Shown: positions 1 to 10,617, numbered from the stretch's first letter. The stretch is 64,000 nt of DNA from Lysinibacillus sphaericus (GCF_002982115.1 NZ_CP019980.1:4617724-4681723), one strand, 5' to 3'. The notes: a model not told the origin generated them from the letters alone. Translations and numbers: made by a program.

Positions 1-685
1 CTATGTCTCCACCTAAGCTAGCCGATGCACTGTCAATTGAAATTTCACGTGCCAGCACAGAAAAATCAGACCCATTTTTTAGTTCACTTAACGCTTCTTC
101 AGCAGCTTTTTTTGAGTCTACCTCAATAAAATTTGTACGATAACTTGTGTCAGTATTATATAACGCTTTATTTTCTTCATAGTATTTTTTAATACTGTCT
201 TCTTTAATCACAACATCTTTTGTTAGTACTTTATCTAAAATAAGCCCAGAGCGAATTTTCTGCTTTAACTGGTCGGCCGAAAGATTTTGCAATGCTGTAT
301 CGAATTTATCTTGAGCTGAACGCATTAACGCAAGTTCTAAATCAATCTCTTGATTAGACACTTTTATTTTATATTTATCAGCAGCCTTTTCCATAACAGA
401 TTCATTCACTAAGTTTTGGAGAGTTTCTTTACCATAGCGTTCTTCCATAGCAATCATCCACTCTTGGCGTGTTATTACATCGCCATCAACGGCAGCGACT
501 TGTTCGTCGCTACCAATTTCCTGACCTTTATTTGGAATTAACCAAGCAATAAACCATAAAAAATTCCCTAGTAATAAGATAGCAATAACTATTAAAGCCG
601 GCTTTGTTTTTAAACGGCGTTGCAATAAGGGCGTTTGGTTGGGTGTTGAAGATGTCTGTGGTCTCCGATTACGCGTTGAGCTCAT
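1..685 (-). CDS. yacD: PrsA/SurA-like peptidyl-prolyl isomerase, YacD-type (3' part beyond window)
   Basis: Open from an ATG at 685 to the window edge (228 codons), so the C-terminus is missing. Residues 1-28 are basic, residues about 30-50 form one hydrophobic helix, and the rest is a lysine-rich extracytoplasmic chaperone-like domain reaching the start of a parvulin domain (a motif like SLGGD at the edge). This suggests a membrane-anchored foldase outside the membrane. The start lies inside the end of hslO (17-bp overlap), implying coupled translation. In B. subtilis yacD follows hslO in the same way, so the call rests on fold features plus synteny; the exact substrate is unknown. Confidence 0.8.
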   Translation of the reverse strand, partial: MSSTRNRRPQTSSTPNQTPLLQRRLKTKPALIVIAILLLGNFLWFIAWLIPNKGQEIGSDEQVAAVDGDVITRQEWMIAMEERYGKETLQNLVNESVMEKAADKYKIKVSNQEIDLELALMRSAQDKFDTALQNLSADQLKQKIRSGLILDKVLTKDVVIKEDSIKKYYEENKALYNTDTSYRTNFIEVDSKKAAEEALSELKNGSDFSVLAREISIDSASASLGGDI

Positions 686-1550
686 CGATAAAACCTTCTA
701 GTTCTTCTTTTGAGAAATGATATGTTTCTAAACAGAAGTGACATTGTGCTTCAGCCGCACCATCTTCATCAATCATTTCTTGAATTTCCTGCGAACCCAA
801 ACCTAAAATTGCTGCACCAAATCGCTCTTTTGAACATTGACATTTAAATTCAACCGGCATTGAATCTAAAATTTGGACTTTTCCTTCTCCTAATACAGCC
901 TCTAAAATTTGCTCTGGCGTATAGCCCTTTTCAATCATTTTCGATACAGGCTCTAGCGTCGCTAAATGTTGCTCGATTGCGTCGATTGTTTCTTCTTCAC
1001 AGCCCGGCATAAGTTGAAGAATAAAGCCGCCCGCCGCTAGAATAGAATTATCCGGATTAACTAGTACACCAAGCCCTACAGATGAAGGCACCTGTTCAGA
1101 TGTTGCAAAATAGTAAGTAAAATCTTCTGCAATTTCTCCAGATATAATTGGTGTTTGGCCAGAGAACATATCACGTAAGCCCAGATCCTTGACAATCGTT
1201 AACGCGCCTTCCGTCCCGACACCAGCTCGTACATCCAACTTGCCTTGTTCGTTTAAATCAAAATGCACGTGTGGATTTGTTACAAAACCACGCACTTCAC
1301 CTTGAGCGTTACTATCAATTACCATAGGACCGATTGGACCATTACCTTCGATTTTAATGGTAATCTTTTCTTGACCTTTTAACATAGCTCCCATCATGAC
1401 ACCAGCAGTCATGGAACGACCAAGAGCTGCAGACACAACTGGCCATGTATTATGACGGCGTTGTGCTTCTCCTACAGTTGCTGTTGTACAAGCAGCGAAA
1501 ACACGCACCTGCCCATTAAATCCTAAACCTCGAACTAAATAATCTTTCAT
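669..1550 (-). CDS. hslO: Hsp33 redox-regulated chaperone HslO
   Basis: 293 aa, the normal length for Hsp33. This is a cytosolic holdase that is activated when oxidation releases zinc from four C-terminal cysteines. All four are visible: C237-Q-C239 and C270-H-F-C273, the CxC plus CxxC pattern of the family. The ATG at 1550 has a GAGGGA ribosome site a few bases upstream. It lies 22 bp after coaX and overlaps the downstream foldase gene, so it is probably part of the coaX-hslO-yacD transcript known from Bacillus. Confidence 0.97.
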   Translation of the reverse strand: MKDYLVRGLGFNGQVRVFAACTTATVGEAQRRHNTWPVVSAALGRSMTAGVMMGAMLKGQEKITIKIEGNGPIGPMVIDSNAQGEVRGFVTNPHVHFDLNEQGKLDVRAGVGTEGALTIVKDLGLRDMFSGQTPIISGEIAEDFTYYFATSEQVPSSVGLGVLVNPDNSILAAGGFILQLMPGCEEETIDAIEQHLATLEPVSKMIEKGYTPEQILEAVLGEGKVQILDSMPVEFKCQCSKERFGAAILGLGSQEIQEMIDEDGAAEAQCHFCLETYHFSKEELEGFIDELNA

Positions 1551-1571
1551 AAATGAAAAGTCCCTCTTTTC

Positions 1572-2339
1572 TTATTGGTTACGTTTATATAACTTATATA
1601 AACCTTTTAATGTTAAAAATGGATCAACGACATCTATCACTTGCGTCTCCCCAGCAATTAAATTGGCTAATCCTCCAGTTGCAATAACAAGTGGCTCTTC
1701 TTTACTTTGTGCCTTCATGCGATTAACAATGCCCTCCACTTGTCCAACAAAACCATAAAAAATGCCGGCCTGCATCGCAGAAACGGTTGTTTTTCCAACA
1801 ATATGTGTAGATCGAAGAATTTCAATACGTGGTAATCGAGCTGCCTGCGTATAAAGTGCCTCTGTTGAAATCGAAATGCCTGGAGCAATAGCACCGCCCA
1901 TATAATCGCCTTTTTCATTCAAATAACAATATGTTGTTGCCGTACCAAAATCCACAATAATTAACGGTGCTTTATAAGCATCGAGCCCTGCTATAGCGTT
2001 TACGATTCGATCTGAACCAACCTCTCGTGGGTTTTCATATTTAATGTTTAAACCTGTTTTTACACCGGGTCCAACGACCAATGGTTTTTTCCGGAAATAT
2101 TTTTTGCACATTGCTTCTAACGAAAACATAATCGGCGGTACAACCGAGGATATAATAATGCCAGTAATTTGTTCAAATGAAATGCCTGCATGGTTAAAAA
2201 AAGCGAGTACTTGCATCGCATATTCGTCTTCCGTTTTATGAAGATCCGTAACCATTCGCCAATGAAAAGCGAGCTGATCATTTGTATCATAGACTCCCAA
2301 TACAATATTTGAATTTCCTGCATCCAATACTAAAATCAT
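1572..2339 (-). CDS. coaX: Type III pantothenate kinase
   Basis: 255 aa from the ATG at 2339. CoaX phosphorylates pantothenate, the first step of coenzyme A synthesis, using ATP and a monovalent cation. The N-terminus LDAGNSN is the ASKHA-fold phosphate loop, and the middle carries the DFGTATT and GGAIAPGI motifs of type III enzymes. Reading is open for 21 more codons upstream, but GGAGGC sits 9 bases before the 2339 ATG and homologues begin at this methionine. It heads coaX-hslO-yacD; an aldo/keto reductase gene separates it from ftsH, its usual neighbour. Confidence 0.97.
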   Translation of the reverse strand: MILVLDAGNSNIVLGVYDTNDQLAFHWRMVTDLHKTEDEYAMQVLAFFNHAGISFEQITGIIISSVVPPIMFSLEAMCKKYFRKKPLVVGPGVKTGLNIKYENPREVGSDRIVNAIAGLDAYKAPLIIVDFGTATTYCYLNEKGDYMGGAIAPGISISTEALYTQAARLPRIEILRSTHIVGKTTVSAMQAGIFYGFVGQVEGIVNRMKAQSKEEPLVIATGGLANLIAGETQVIDVVDPFLTLKGLYKLYKRNQ

Positions 2340-2555
2340 GGCCGATGCCTCCATATTAAATTCGCCCCCATGAAACCGACTGAGTTTCATTACTATCAGC
2401 AAACGTTTGTTTGTGTAACTTCACTTCATCGAACTAGAGGCGCTTATTTTCAGTTTAAGAAGGCGCTTCGCTGAACACCAAATAAAGTTTGAACACTTTA
2501 GAAAATGATACCACACTTTTAAGCCAATGAAATAGCATTACTACTTACGATAAAA

Positions 2556-2586
2556 GGAGCCACCCTACATTTTAGAAGGTAGCTCC
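2556..2586 (-). terminator. Intrinsic terminator after the aldo/keto reductase gene
   Basis: On the minus strand GGAGCTACC pairs with GGTGGCTCC, followed by TTTTATC, just after the stop codon at 2594. It would separate the reductase transcript from coaX. Confidence 0.75.
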
Positions 2587-2593
2587 GTAACCA

Positions 2594-3427
2594 TTATTTA
2601 AAATTAAATTTTTCAGGGTCTGGTCCGCAACGCAAGCCGTCATTCATAGCATCTAACTGTGCCATTTCTTCATCAGCTAATGCAAAATCAAAAACATCTA
2701 AATTTTCAGTCATACGTGATGGTGTCATTGTTTTTGGGATTGTTACAACACCATGTTGAACATCATATCGCAAAACGATTTGTGCTGGTGTTTTGTTGTA
2801 TTTACTTGCTAACTGTTGAATTAACGCTTCCTCCAACAAAGAACCATTCATTAATGGTGACCATGCTTCAACTTGAATACGATGTTCTTTGCAATAATTA
2901 CGTACTTCTTCCTGTGTCAGATGGGGGTGAAATTCTATTTGATTGATAACAGGAATAACCGTTGTTTCTTTTAATAATTGTTCTAAATGATGTACATGAA
3001 AATTGCTGACACCAATGGAACGAACACGCCCGTCCTGATAAATTTTTTCAAGCGCTTTATATGCCTCAATATAGTTCGTATCTAAACCTGGCCAATGAAT
3101 TAAATATAAATCTAAATAATCTAAACCTAATTTTTCTAAACTGCTAGCGTATGCGGCAAGTGTCTCTTCATAAGAAAGTCCGTCATTCCAAACTTTTGAA
3201 GTTACAAAAAGCTCCTCACGCGCAACTAGACCTTCATCAATTGCTGCGCGAATTCCTCGCCCAACGCTTTCCTCATTACGGTACACTTGTGCAGTATCTA
3301 TGCTACGATAACCTTTTGCGATAGCCGTTTTAACAGCTTCAGCCAAATCATCTCCATCTGGTACACGGAATACACCATAGCCTACTAAAGGCATTTCTAG
3401 TCCATTATTCAATGTTACGTTTTCCAT
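2594..3427 (-). CDS. Aldo/keto reductase family oxidoreductase
   Basis: 277 aa, NADPH-dependent reductase of the AKR5-like group (2,5-diketo-gluconate reductase / YvgN-YtbE type). The catalytic tetrad is intact: D44 and Y49 (SIDTAQVY), K78 (VTSK) and H111 (YLIHWP); the IPKT cofactor motif is near the C-terminus. The start is the ATG at 3427, 8 bases after AGGAG; a GTG three codons upstream overlaps that ribosome site. The gene sits between ftsH and coaX, where B. subtilis has none, and has a terminator on each side, so it is probably its own transcription unit. The physiological substrate cannot be told from sequence; carbonyl or methylglyoxal detoxification is a guess. Confidence 0.92.
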   Translation of the reverse strand: MENVTLNNGLEMPLVGYGVFRVPDGDDLAEAVKTAIAKGYRSIDTAQVYRNEESVGRGIRAAIDEGLVAREELFVTSKVWNDGLSYEETLAAYASSLEKLGLDYLDLYLIHWPGLDTNYIEAYKALEKIYQDGRVRSIGVSNFHVHHLEQLLKETTVIPVINQIEFHPHLTQEEVRNYCKEHRIQVEAWSPLMNGSLLEEALIQQLASKYNKTPAQIVLRYDVQHGVVTIPKTMTPSRMTENLDVFDFALADEEMAQLDAMNDGLRCGPDPEKFNFK

Positions 3428-3506
3428 GTTCAACACTCCTAACCATTATGCAGATGCATAACATACTATTTACATCGTAATGCTTCATGCAAAAAAAAAG
3501 CAAAGA

Positions 3507-3543
3507 AAAAGACTGCTTATGAAAATTTCATAAGCAGTCTTTT
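3507..3543 (-). terminator. Intrinsic terminator of ftsH
   Basis: AAAAGACTGCTTATGAAA pairs with TTTCATAAGCAGTCTTTT, followed on the minus strand by T-rich sequence. It starts a few bases after the ftsH stop codon. Confidence 0.9.
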
Positions 3544-3549
3544 ATGTGA

Positions 3550-5577
3550 TTAATCACGTTTTTCGTCGATCCCTTTAGGAGCATCCTTTTGGTCGAAACC
3601 TTCTTTTGGTAAATCCGCTGTTGTTGGATTTGGCGCTTCGCTTAGCAATTCTTTTTCAAGAACAGGTTTACCGACTTTTTCTAAAGTTGGTTGTGCTTCA
3701 GCTTTAGGCGCTTGTTCTACAACGTTTTCCACCGCTTCAGGTTCTGGTAAAACACCATGATCACGTAAATGTTCGATTTCTTGCGCATTTAATGTTTCTT
3801 TTTCCATTAAAGTATTCGCAATTAAATCAAGTAAATGGCGTTTTTCTGTCAGAATACGTTTAGTACGTTCATACTGCGTATCGATAATTTTTTGCATTTC
3901 TTTATCGATTTCATAAGCAATTGAATCTGAGTAGTTTTGATCAGAGTTGAAGTCACGACCAAGGAATACATTCCCACCTTGACTTGACCCAAATTGCATC
4001 GCACCAAGATTTTCACTCATACCATATTCTGTAACCATTGCACGTGCAATGCTTGTTACCTTTTGGAAGTCATTATGAGCCCCAGTAGATACTTCACCTA
4101 GCACGATTTCTTCAGCTACACGACCACCAAGAAGTCCCGCAATACGGTCTAACAGCTCTTGTTTTGTTGTGAAGAAACGTTCTTCCTTCGGTAACATAAT
4201 CGCATAACCACCCGCTTGACCACGTGGTACGATTGTTACTTTATGAACTGTATCTGCTTCATCAAGCTCTAGACCAACAACAACGTGACCCGCTTCATGG
4301 AAGGATACAAGCTTTTTCTCTTTTGCAGAGTAAACGCGGCTCGCTTTCGCTGGACCTGCAATAACACGGTCAGATGCCTCATCGATATCGGCCATATTAA
4401 TCGTACGTTTACTTTTACGTGCTGCTACAAGTGCAGCTTCGTTTAATAAGTTTTCTAAATCCGCACCCGAGAAGCCTGGTGTACGTTGTGCTACAGCTGC
4501 TAAATCGACTGAATCCGAAAGAGGCTTATTGCGAGCATGCACTTTTAGAATGGCTTCACGACCTTTTACATCAGGATGTCCTACTGTAATTTGACGGTCA
4601 AAACGACCAGGGCGTAATAACGCTTTATCTAAAATATCTGGACGGTTTGTTGCCGCGATAATAATAATCCCTTCGTTTGCACCGAAGCCATCCATTTCAA
4701 CTAATAATTGGTTCAATGTTTGCTCACGTTCATCGTGACCACCGCCAAGACCAGCACCACGCTGTCGACCTACAGCATCAATTTCATCAATGAAAATGAT
4801 ACATGGAGCATTTTTCTTCGCATTTTCAAATAAATCACGCACACGTGAAGCACCTACACCGACAAACATTTCCACGAAGTCAGAACCTGAAATCGAGAAG
4901 AATGGTACGCCAGCTTCACCTGCTACTGCACGAGCAAGTAATGTTTTACCTGTACCTGGAGGACCTACAAGTAAGATACCTTTTGGAATACGAGCACCTA
5001 TTTCAGTGAATTTGCGGTGATCCTTTAAGAAATCAACGACCTCTACAAGTTCCGCTTTCTCTTCATCTGCACCCGCTACATCAGTAAAACGAACTTTTTT
5101 CTTTTGGTCATCATAAAGCTTAGCTTTACTTTTACCAAAACTCATTACTTTATTGCCGCCACCTTGAGATTGACTCATTAGGAAGAAGAATAAGAAGATG
5201 ATAATGATGAATGGAATAATACCTGTAAAGAACTGTACCCATCCACTCGTTTCTGGTGCTTTCAAGAAATCTATATTGCTATTCTTATCCTTAGCAGCTT
5301 CATCGATTCGATCCATCAATGATTGGTTATCGCGGGGAAGGTTCACTGTGAAACTTTCGCCTTTTTCATAACCTTTCATGGAACCTTCAACAATATATAC
5401 TGATTTATCAGGTTGAATTTTTGCTTCTGTAATTTCATTCTTATCAAGAGCTTCTAAAAACTCTGGGTAAGTAATTTCTTTCGTCGGCGATTTACCGCCA
5501 TTGAAAGTACCAAATATACCAATGATCACTAGGAAAATCAGTAAATAGAATATGGTATATCGAAATATTCGATTCAT
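3550..5577 (-). CDS. ftsH: ATP-dependent zinc metalloprotease FtsH
   Basis: 675 aa membrane AAA+ protease that extracts and degrades membrane and regulatory proteins; in Bacillus it is needed for stress survival and for Spo0A-dependent sporulation. Visible in order: N-terminal membrane helix, small extracytoplasmic domain, second helix, Walker A GPPGTGKT at 205-212, the FIDEIDA Walker B and the zinc-binding HEAGH at 427-431. The C-terminal tail of some 60 residues is rich in E, P and K and looks disordered. The ATG at 5577 follows GAGGAGG by 6 bases; an ATG five codons upstream overlaps that site and is rejected. The order tilS-hpt-ftsH matches Bacillus. Confidence 0.97.
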   Translation of the reverse strand: MNRIFRYTIFYLLIFLVIIGIFGTFNGGKSPTKEITYPEFLEALDKNEITEAKIQPDKSVYIVEGSMKGYEKGESFTVNLPRDNQSLMDRIDEAAKDKNSNIDFLKAPETSGWVQFFTGIIPFIIIIFLFFFLMSQSQGGGNKVMSFGKSKAKLYDDQKKKVRFTDVAGADEEKAELVEVVDFLKDHRKFTEIGARIPKGILLVGPPGTGKTLLARAVAGEAGVPFFSISGSDFVEMFVGVGASRVRDLFENAKKNAPCIIFIDEIDAVGRQRGAGLGGGHDEREQTLNQLLVEMDGFGANEGIIIIAATNRPDILDKALLRPGRFDRQITVGHPDVKGREAILKVHARNKPLSDSVDLAAVAQRTPGFSGADLENLLNEAALVAARKSKRTINMADIDEASDRVIAGPAKASRVYSAKEKKLVSFHEAGHVVVGLELDEADTVHKVTIVPRGQAGGYAIMLPKEERFFTTKQELLDRIAGLLGGRVAEEIVLGEVSTGAHNDFQKVTSIARAMVTEYGMSENLGAMQFGSSQGGNVFLGRDFNSDQNYSDSIAYEIDKEMQKIIDTQYERTKRILTEKRHLLDLIANTLMEKETLNAQEIEHLRDHGVLPEPEAVENVVEQAPKAEAQPTLEKVGKPVLEKELLSEAPNPTTADLPKEGFDQKDAPKGIDEKRD

Positions 5578-5744
5578 CTCCAGCCTCCTCATTACAAACA
5601 GAAAAATTATAAGTAAAATCTTAACATATCATGATTTCATCATACAACGAAAAGCCTTACTTAAAAAAAGTTTCGTTCGAATTTTGTCGAAATCTAAACA
5701 TATTTACTCCCACTAATTACAATCCCAGCGAATTTGCAACCGGT

Positions 5745-5787
5745 AATTCTCTTTTGGCGCAGCTTTCGATGCGTCCGAAAGAGAATT
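5745..5787 (+). terminator. Long hairpin in the hpt-ftsH gap, terminator-like on the plus strand
   Basis: AATTCTCTTT pairs with AAAGAGAATT and an inner CGCA pairs with TGCG. The T-run (GTTTTTT) follows on the plus strand, so as a terminator it faces against hpt and ftsH. A second weaker hairpin (CCCACTT/AAGTGGG, about 5825-5850) lies between it and hpt. The rest of the 280-bp gap shows no gene. Confidence 0.5.
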
Positions 5788-5857
5788 GTTTTTTAACTAA
5801 GTCATCCGCTGGAGGCATTAACTTGTACCCACTTTTTAATCCAAGTGGGCTAAGGCA

Positions 5858-6400
5858 TTACAATGAATAAACTTCCGGCTTTAAAATACCAATATACGGT
5901 AAATTACGGTATTTCTCAGCGTAGTCTAAACCATAGCCAACAACAAAGCCATCGGGAACTTTGAAGCCAACATAATCAGCAGCAAGGTTTACTTTTCGCC
6001 CTGATGGTTTGTCTAAAAGCGTTACAATTTTAATGGATTTTGCTTTACGGTATTTAAATAAATCCACCAAATAGCTTAGTGTTAACCCGCTATCGATGAT
6101 GTCCTCGATAATTAATACATCACGACCTTCAACACTTGTGTTTAAATCCTTTAAAATTTTCACTTCACCAGATGAAACAGTCGCATTACCATAGCTAGAT
6201 ACATCCATAAAATCTAGCTCAATAAAAGAATCAAAACGTTTCATTAAGTCTGTCATGAAGGGCATCGCGCCTTTAAGTACGCCAACAGCTAACGGGAATG
6301 AATCTTGATATTCCTCTGTCAATTGGGCACCTAGCTCAGCGATTCTTTCTTGCAGTTGTTCTTCTGTAATCATAATTTTTTCGATGTCATTTTGTAACAT
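5858..6400 (-). CDS. hpt: Hypoxanthine (guanine) phosphoribosyltransferase
   Basis: 180 aa purine-salvage enzyme joining hypoxanthine or guanine to PRPP to give IMP or GMP. The PRPP-binding loop is [14 protein letters not shown], and the family's FMDVSSYG stretch lies upstream of it. The ATG at 6400 follows GAGGAGG. It lies between tilS and ftsH as in B. subtilis, where HprT and TilS together are reported to influence ftsH expression. The gap to tilS is 68 bp. Confidence 0.97.
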   Translation of the reverse strand: MLQNDIEKIMITEEQLQERIAELGAQLTEEYQDSFPLAVGVLKGAMPFMTDLMKRFDSFIELDFMDVSSYGNATVSSGEVKILKDLNTSVEGRDVLIIEDIIDSGLTLSYLVDLFKYRKAKSIKIVTLLDKPSGRKVNLAADYVGFKVPDGFVVGYGLDYAEKYRNLPYIGILKPEVYSL

Positions 6401-6468
6401 ATTGATTCCTCCTCGTGTGTATCAAAAATTTTCAACCTGTATGTAGGTGAAATATTTTACAAAGACCA

Positions 6469-7875
6469 TTAGTCTACGATGAGCACTGTATCATCGCTTG
6501 GTTGCGGCGTAGTTGAAAAATAAACACCCATACGCACACCAATTACCGCTACGACCTCGTTAGATTGAGAAATCAGTAACGGCCAGCTATTTCGCTCATT
6601 TAAAGGAATCTTTTCATCTATAAAAAGGCGAGATAAACGTTTTGGCTTATCCATTCCTTTTAACAGCATTCGGTCTCCTTCCTTACGTGCCCTAATATAG
6701 AGTGGAAGTGTAAGTTTGTTAGCGTTAAAGTAAAAAAGTTGTGCACTATCCGTAAGCAATTCGGATGCTAATTCAGACAGCTTAACGACAGATAGACGGA
6801 CACCATTTTTTAATGTTGTCCTATCATTAGCAGTTAAAACAATTCCTTTTTCAGGGTAAATTTCACTTTCTAATGATTCGCTTTTCTGAATCGTCAATTT
6901 GCCATAACGGCGAACTGCCATAAAACCTTCTGGTAAGTGAATTTCTGCATACCCAGATGTTGTTTCACAAAGCTTTAAAAGCGAAGTTAAGATAGCATAA
7001 CTTTGTATCGTATTTGAATCTTTGTAAAGATAGTTTAATAGTATTAAAATGAGCCTCCTTTGTAAAGCAGGTGCTACCATTTCAAATGCTTCTATCTCCA
7101 TACTATACATATTTTCGTTGTATATTTTTACTGTTTTTGAAAATATGTCTTGTGCAAGTGTCATTAAGTACGCATCATCCTCTTGCAAATGCTTTGTAAA
7201 TCGACTCGCCTGCTCAGCTACACGTGGGTTTTCCGCCTCCAATAGGGGTACTACGTGGTGTCTATAACGATTTCTTACGTAGGAGTCTTTCAGATTGCTC
7301 GCATCTTCACGATAATTCAAACCCTGCTTCCGTAAATATTCCCTTATTTCGGACTTTGTAACCGTTAAAAACGGACGAATTAATGATTTTCCTGCAAAAA
7401 TACGCTTTGGACGAATACCTTGCATACTATTCATCGTAGCATTTTTCGTCAGGGCCATTAATACTGACTCCAGTTGATCGTCCGCATGATGTGCAGTTAC
7501 AAGCTTGGTTGCCATCGTTTTATGTATAACTTCTGCAAAATAACGATAGCGTTCTCGACGACAAACTAACTGTGAGTTGCCATTTTCCAGTGCTAAAATT
7601 TCTGGAATGGGAATGGCTGTTGCATGCAACCTAATGCCATATTTATCGCAATAGCGTTGGACAAAAGCTCTATCCTCAGCGGATGCCTCACCTCTTAACA
7701 TATGATCGACATGCACTGCCTCGACCTCAATGCCCCATTGCTCTTTAGTTTTCATAAAGTAATGGAGTAGTGCCATTGAATCTACACCACCCGAAACGGC
7801 GACGAGAAGATGGTCGTCTTGCTGTAATAATTGCTCTTCATCAATATATTGTTTGACCTTTAATTCAAATGACAA
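6469..7875 (-). CDS. tilS: tRNA(Ile)-lysidine synthase
   Basis: 468 aa enzyme that attaches lysine to C34 of tRNA-Ile(CAU) so it reads AUA codons. The PP-loop ATP pyrophosphatase motif SGGVDS is at residues 28-33. The domain is followed by the TilS substrate-binding and C-terminal domains (RARKEGDRM and the FIDEKIP stretch). Start codon is TTG at 7875, 7-8 bases after GGGGAGGAG; no better ATG exists. It lies 28 bp after spoIIE; the B. subtilis genes yabS and yabT, normally in between, are absent. Confidence 0.97.
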   Translation of the reverse strand: MSFELKVKQYIDEEQLLQQDDHLLVAVSGGVDSMALLHYFMKTKEQWGIEVEAVHVDHMLRGEASAEDRAFVQRYCDKYGIRLHATAIPIPEILALENGNSQLVCRRERYRYFAEVIHKTMATKLVTAHHADDQLESVLMALTKNATMNSMQGIRPKRIFAGKSLIRPFLTVTKSEIREYLRKQGLNYREDASNLKDSYVRNRYRHHVVPLLEAENPRVAEQASRFTKHLQEDDAYLMTLAQDIFSKTVKIYNENMYSMEIEAFEMVAPALQRRLILILLNYLYKDSNTIQSYAILTSLLKLCETTSGYAEIHLPEGFMAVRRYGKLTIQKSESLESEIYPEKGIVLTANDRTTLKNGVRLSVVKLSELASELLTDSAQLFYFNANKLTLPLYIRARKEGDRMLLKGMDKPKRLSRLFIDEKIPLNERNSWPLLISQSNEVVAVIGVRMGVYFSTTPQPSDDTVLIVD

Positions 7876-7903
7876 ACGCTTCTCCTCCCCTTTTCGTTTC
7901 TTT

Positions 7904-10297
7904 TTACGAAGATTTACTCATGGAATATTGAGCCGGTTTAAATACAGCCCATGTTGGCACGACGTGGGTAACCTCTAACATCAATACCGTACAGTCATCC
8001 TCTATTGCATAGTACGATTGGAAGGACTGCATGATTGTTGTTAACTTATCTTGTATGGTTTTATTTGTGCTTGCTACCTGCTGTGCGAATGCTAAAAAGG
8101 CTTCTTCTTGCTCATCCCAATCGGCAATACTTGAAAACAGGCCATCGGAATGCATTAGTATAACATCGCCCGCCTTGAGCTTTCTTTTTTCAGCTTCAAC
8201 CGCCGAAATCGACAAAAACCCAACAGGTGCTGCGTTACTCTCTACTTTCAATACCTCTTTGCCTCGTAAAATATAGGTGGACATGCCCCCCGCCTTCCAC
8301 GACCATAAATCGCCATGTTGTAAATCGACTAGAGCAAAGTCGAGCGTAGCGTACATATCATCCTGTTGCTTAAGAGACATCACATAATGTAAGGTATGCA
8401 TCGCGGTCTCCGGATTCATATTGAAATTCAAACATTCCCGCATTAAATGAATCAATTTTCTACTCTCATGCTGTGCTTCTTTACTCTGTCCCATACCATC
8501 AGACAACAATATGGCAAATAACCCTGGATGCAGTTGGAATAGCGCGTGTGAATCACCTGAATATAGCGTTGCATCTTTTGACATGCTATATATATCATAC
8601 TCTACTTCAAAGCTAATAGCTGATCTAAAGCTTACTTGAATGTGACGAAATGGTACATCACACGCAACAACTTTATCGATTTCAAACGGTTCTTCAAAAA
8701 TATCGTATAAAATTGGCAAAATCATACGCTCTGCTACTGTTGTATCCTCTTCCCAATTAACACGTGCAGGAGCTAGTGCACATACGATTTTTCGCGCTCC
8801 CGCCTTATTGCTCAGCACATCAAGCTGAAAACACTCGATATGAGCATCCTTCAAGCGTTGAATAATATCCTTCTCTACGCTGACGAAAGAGATTGTTTCT
8901 TCTTTCATCTCTGCAATTAACTGACTAAGATGATTACTCATATCGCGTAACTGAAGGGCAATCATTTTTTTACCATGAAAATACTGTCCATTAATACGCT
9001 CCCTATACAGTTCCGTCTCCAATTCCTCGAAAATTTTTGTTGATTTAACACATTTATATCGAATTTGCTCTTCCACACGGTGGATAGACGATTCTTTCCC
9101 TACACCTTTCATATGAAACCAATCTGTCATAAGCTTGTCCATGCCATTATTTTGCGCTCCCCAGCACCGATCATGGCGAAAACAACTTAAACATGTATTC
9201 ATAGGAGCCACTTCTTCTTTCACTGCTACAGGGGCCGTCATAAAGCGTTCAAATACAAGTTCTTTCATGAAATGAACGAAATGTTGAAAGTGCTCTAGCT
9301 TAAATGTAACATGTTCTGTCAACCAATGTTGCCTAGCTAATAACACTTCTTCACGTTGTGGGAAAAGCTTGTTACGCACTTTATCTGAATAGCTTTTAGG
9401 AAGAACTAAAAAAAGCAAACTGCCTATAGCAATTGACGTGAAGTACACGCTATCTAATGGCAACGTTGCGTCATAAAATAAAAAAAACACACTCGGCAAA
9501 ATGCTACCAATTGCTACACCAAATCTCCCTGCACGAGCCCCCATACCTGCACAAAGCCCCGTTAAGGTTGCAACCGACAACATCCCTGTAAAAGATAACT
9601 TTGCCACACCTATAAGTGCTCCTAATACCGCTCCTATTACAGTAGCTAGCGGCACACTTCCCACCGATGCACCAAAACAAATAAGTAGTTGTAATAAAAA
9701 AATGGGTAGAGAAAAATAGCTAATGACGACGGCCTGCATCCCCGTAAGCATAGCCGCAAATACAACTAATGCTGAGCCTAGCCGTTCATATGTCCAATGG
9801 CTTGTAAACCACTCATAGGAGTTAACAAAAAGCACTTGCATAAATAACGTCATAATGAGCGCTAAAGCTACTTCACATCCTACATAAAATTGTACAAGCA
9901 CTGGCGGAAGCCCTTGGTGCATTACTCCTTGCCATAATACTTGTACGATAAGTACTGCAAGTGAAACGGCAATACTTTGAGGTAACTGCCAATATCGGAA
10001 ACGTTGTATACATTCATACATGCCTATTTGTAATGCTAGAATGAGGACTTGTCCAAAACCAAGGAAATAACAGCCTATTAAACCGCCTATTAAGACGAAC
10101 TTCGCATACTCTTTATATTTACTGCGAATAATCGCCCAAAACGGGACAGAGAAAGGTACAGCTGCTTCAAACACCACAGATTGAGCTAAAAAAAAGGATG
10201 TTAAGAAAAATAGGGAACCTATCAGCAATTGCCTTTTTCTTGCCCCCGATTTTTGGTCGTCTACATTCGCTGTTTCATACCATTCAACACTAGTCAT
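7904..10297 (-). CDS. spoIIE: Stage II sporulation protein E, PP2C phosphatase
   Basis: 797 aa, close to B. subtilis SpoIIE. It acts at the asymmetric septum, dephosphorylating SpoIIAA and so releasing SigF in the forespore. The N-terminal 300 or so residues hold about ten membrane helices, followed by a central FtsZ-interacting region with cysteines (CLSCFRHDRCWG) and a C-terminal PP2C domain. The metal-binding aspartates of that domain are visible in DGMG (600-603) and HSDGLF (D718). An AGGGG ribosome site precedes the ATG. Spo0A-like sites lie upstream. Confidence 0.97.
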   Translation of the reverse strand: MTSVEWYETANVDDQKSGARKRQLLIGSLFFLTSFFLAQSVVFEAAVPFSVPFWAIIRSKYKEYAKFVLIGGLIGCYFLGFGQVLILALQIGMYECIQRFRYWQLPQSIAVSLAVLIVQVLWQGVMHQGLPPVLVQFYVGCEVALALIMTLFMQVLFVNSYEWFTSHWTYERLGSALVVFAAMLTGMQAVVISYFSLPIFLLQLLICFGASVGSVPLATVIGAVLGALIGVAKLSFTGMLSVATLTGLCAGMGARAGRFGVAIGSILPSVFFLFYDATLPLDSVYFTSIAIGSLLFLVLPKSYSDKVRNKLFPQREEVLLARQHWLTEHVTFKLEHFQHFVHFMKELVFERFMTAPVAVKEEVAPMNTCLSCFRHDRCWGAQNNGMDKLMTDWFHMKGVGKESSIHRVEEQIRYKCVKSTKIFEELETELYRERINGQYFHGKKMIALQLRDMSNHLSQLIAEMKEETISFVSVEKDIIQRLKDAHIECFQLDVLSNKAGARKIVCALAPARVNWEEDTTVAERMILPILYDIFEEPFEIDKVVACDVPFRHIQVSFRSAISFEVEYDIYSMSKDATLYSGDSHALFQLHPGLFAILLSDGMGQSKEAQHESRKLIHLMRECLNFNMNPETAMHTLHYVMSLKQQDDMYATLDFALVDLQHGDLWSWKAGGMSTYILRGKEVLKVESNAAPVGFLSISAVEAEKRKLKAGDVILMHSDGLFSSIADWDEQEEAFLAFAQQVASTNKTIQDKLTTIMQSFQSYYAIEDDCTVLMLEVTHVVPTWAVFKPAQYSMSKSS

Positions 10298-10327
10298 TAC
10301 ATAATCCCCTTTCTACACTTTTTCGTT

Positions 10328-10395
10328 ATTATAAGAAATTATGTGTGGAAAGATTGTCTGACGATGGCAAAAAAAAATATAAACATTTCGACGAA
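10328..10395 (-). promoter_or_regulatory. Candidate Spo0A-controlled promoter of spoIIE
   Basis: On the minus strand a TATAAT lies at 10328-10333 and a Spo0A-box-like TTCGTCGAAA at 10386-10395 (one mismatch to TTTGTCGAA). A poor -35 (CAGACA, 10355-10360) stands 21 bp from the -10; the long spacing resembles the B. subtilis spoIIE promoter, which is Spo0A-activated. The element placement is inference. The remaining sequence to 10617 is AT-rich with no gene. Confidence 0.45.
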
Positions 10396-10617
10396 TACAT
10401 ATGCATAAATACGTTAATTGTCAGCAAGTACTAAAAAAATAGGATACTGTGCAAAATTACAGTAAATATTTTTCGGAATATTCTATTATTACGTGTTTTT
10501 ATGGTGCTAACGTCATTTTTTGCGCTGATATTCATGCGCTCATGGTGTTTGTTCTCATGCAAATAGATGCTTTTTCATTTTTTTAAGATTTTTATTAAAC
10601 TTTTTTCATAAAGAATA

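Noticed and set aside
5631..5870. 79-codon plus-strand frame between ftsH and hpt
   Set aside because: It has no ribosome site and includes a long terminator-type hairpin.
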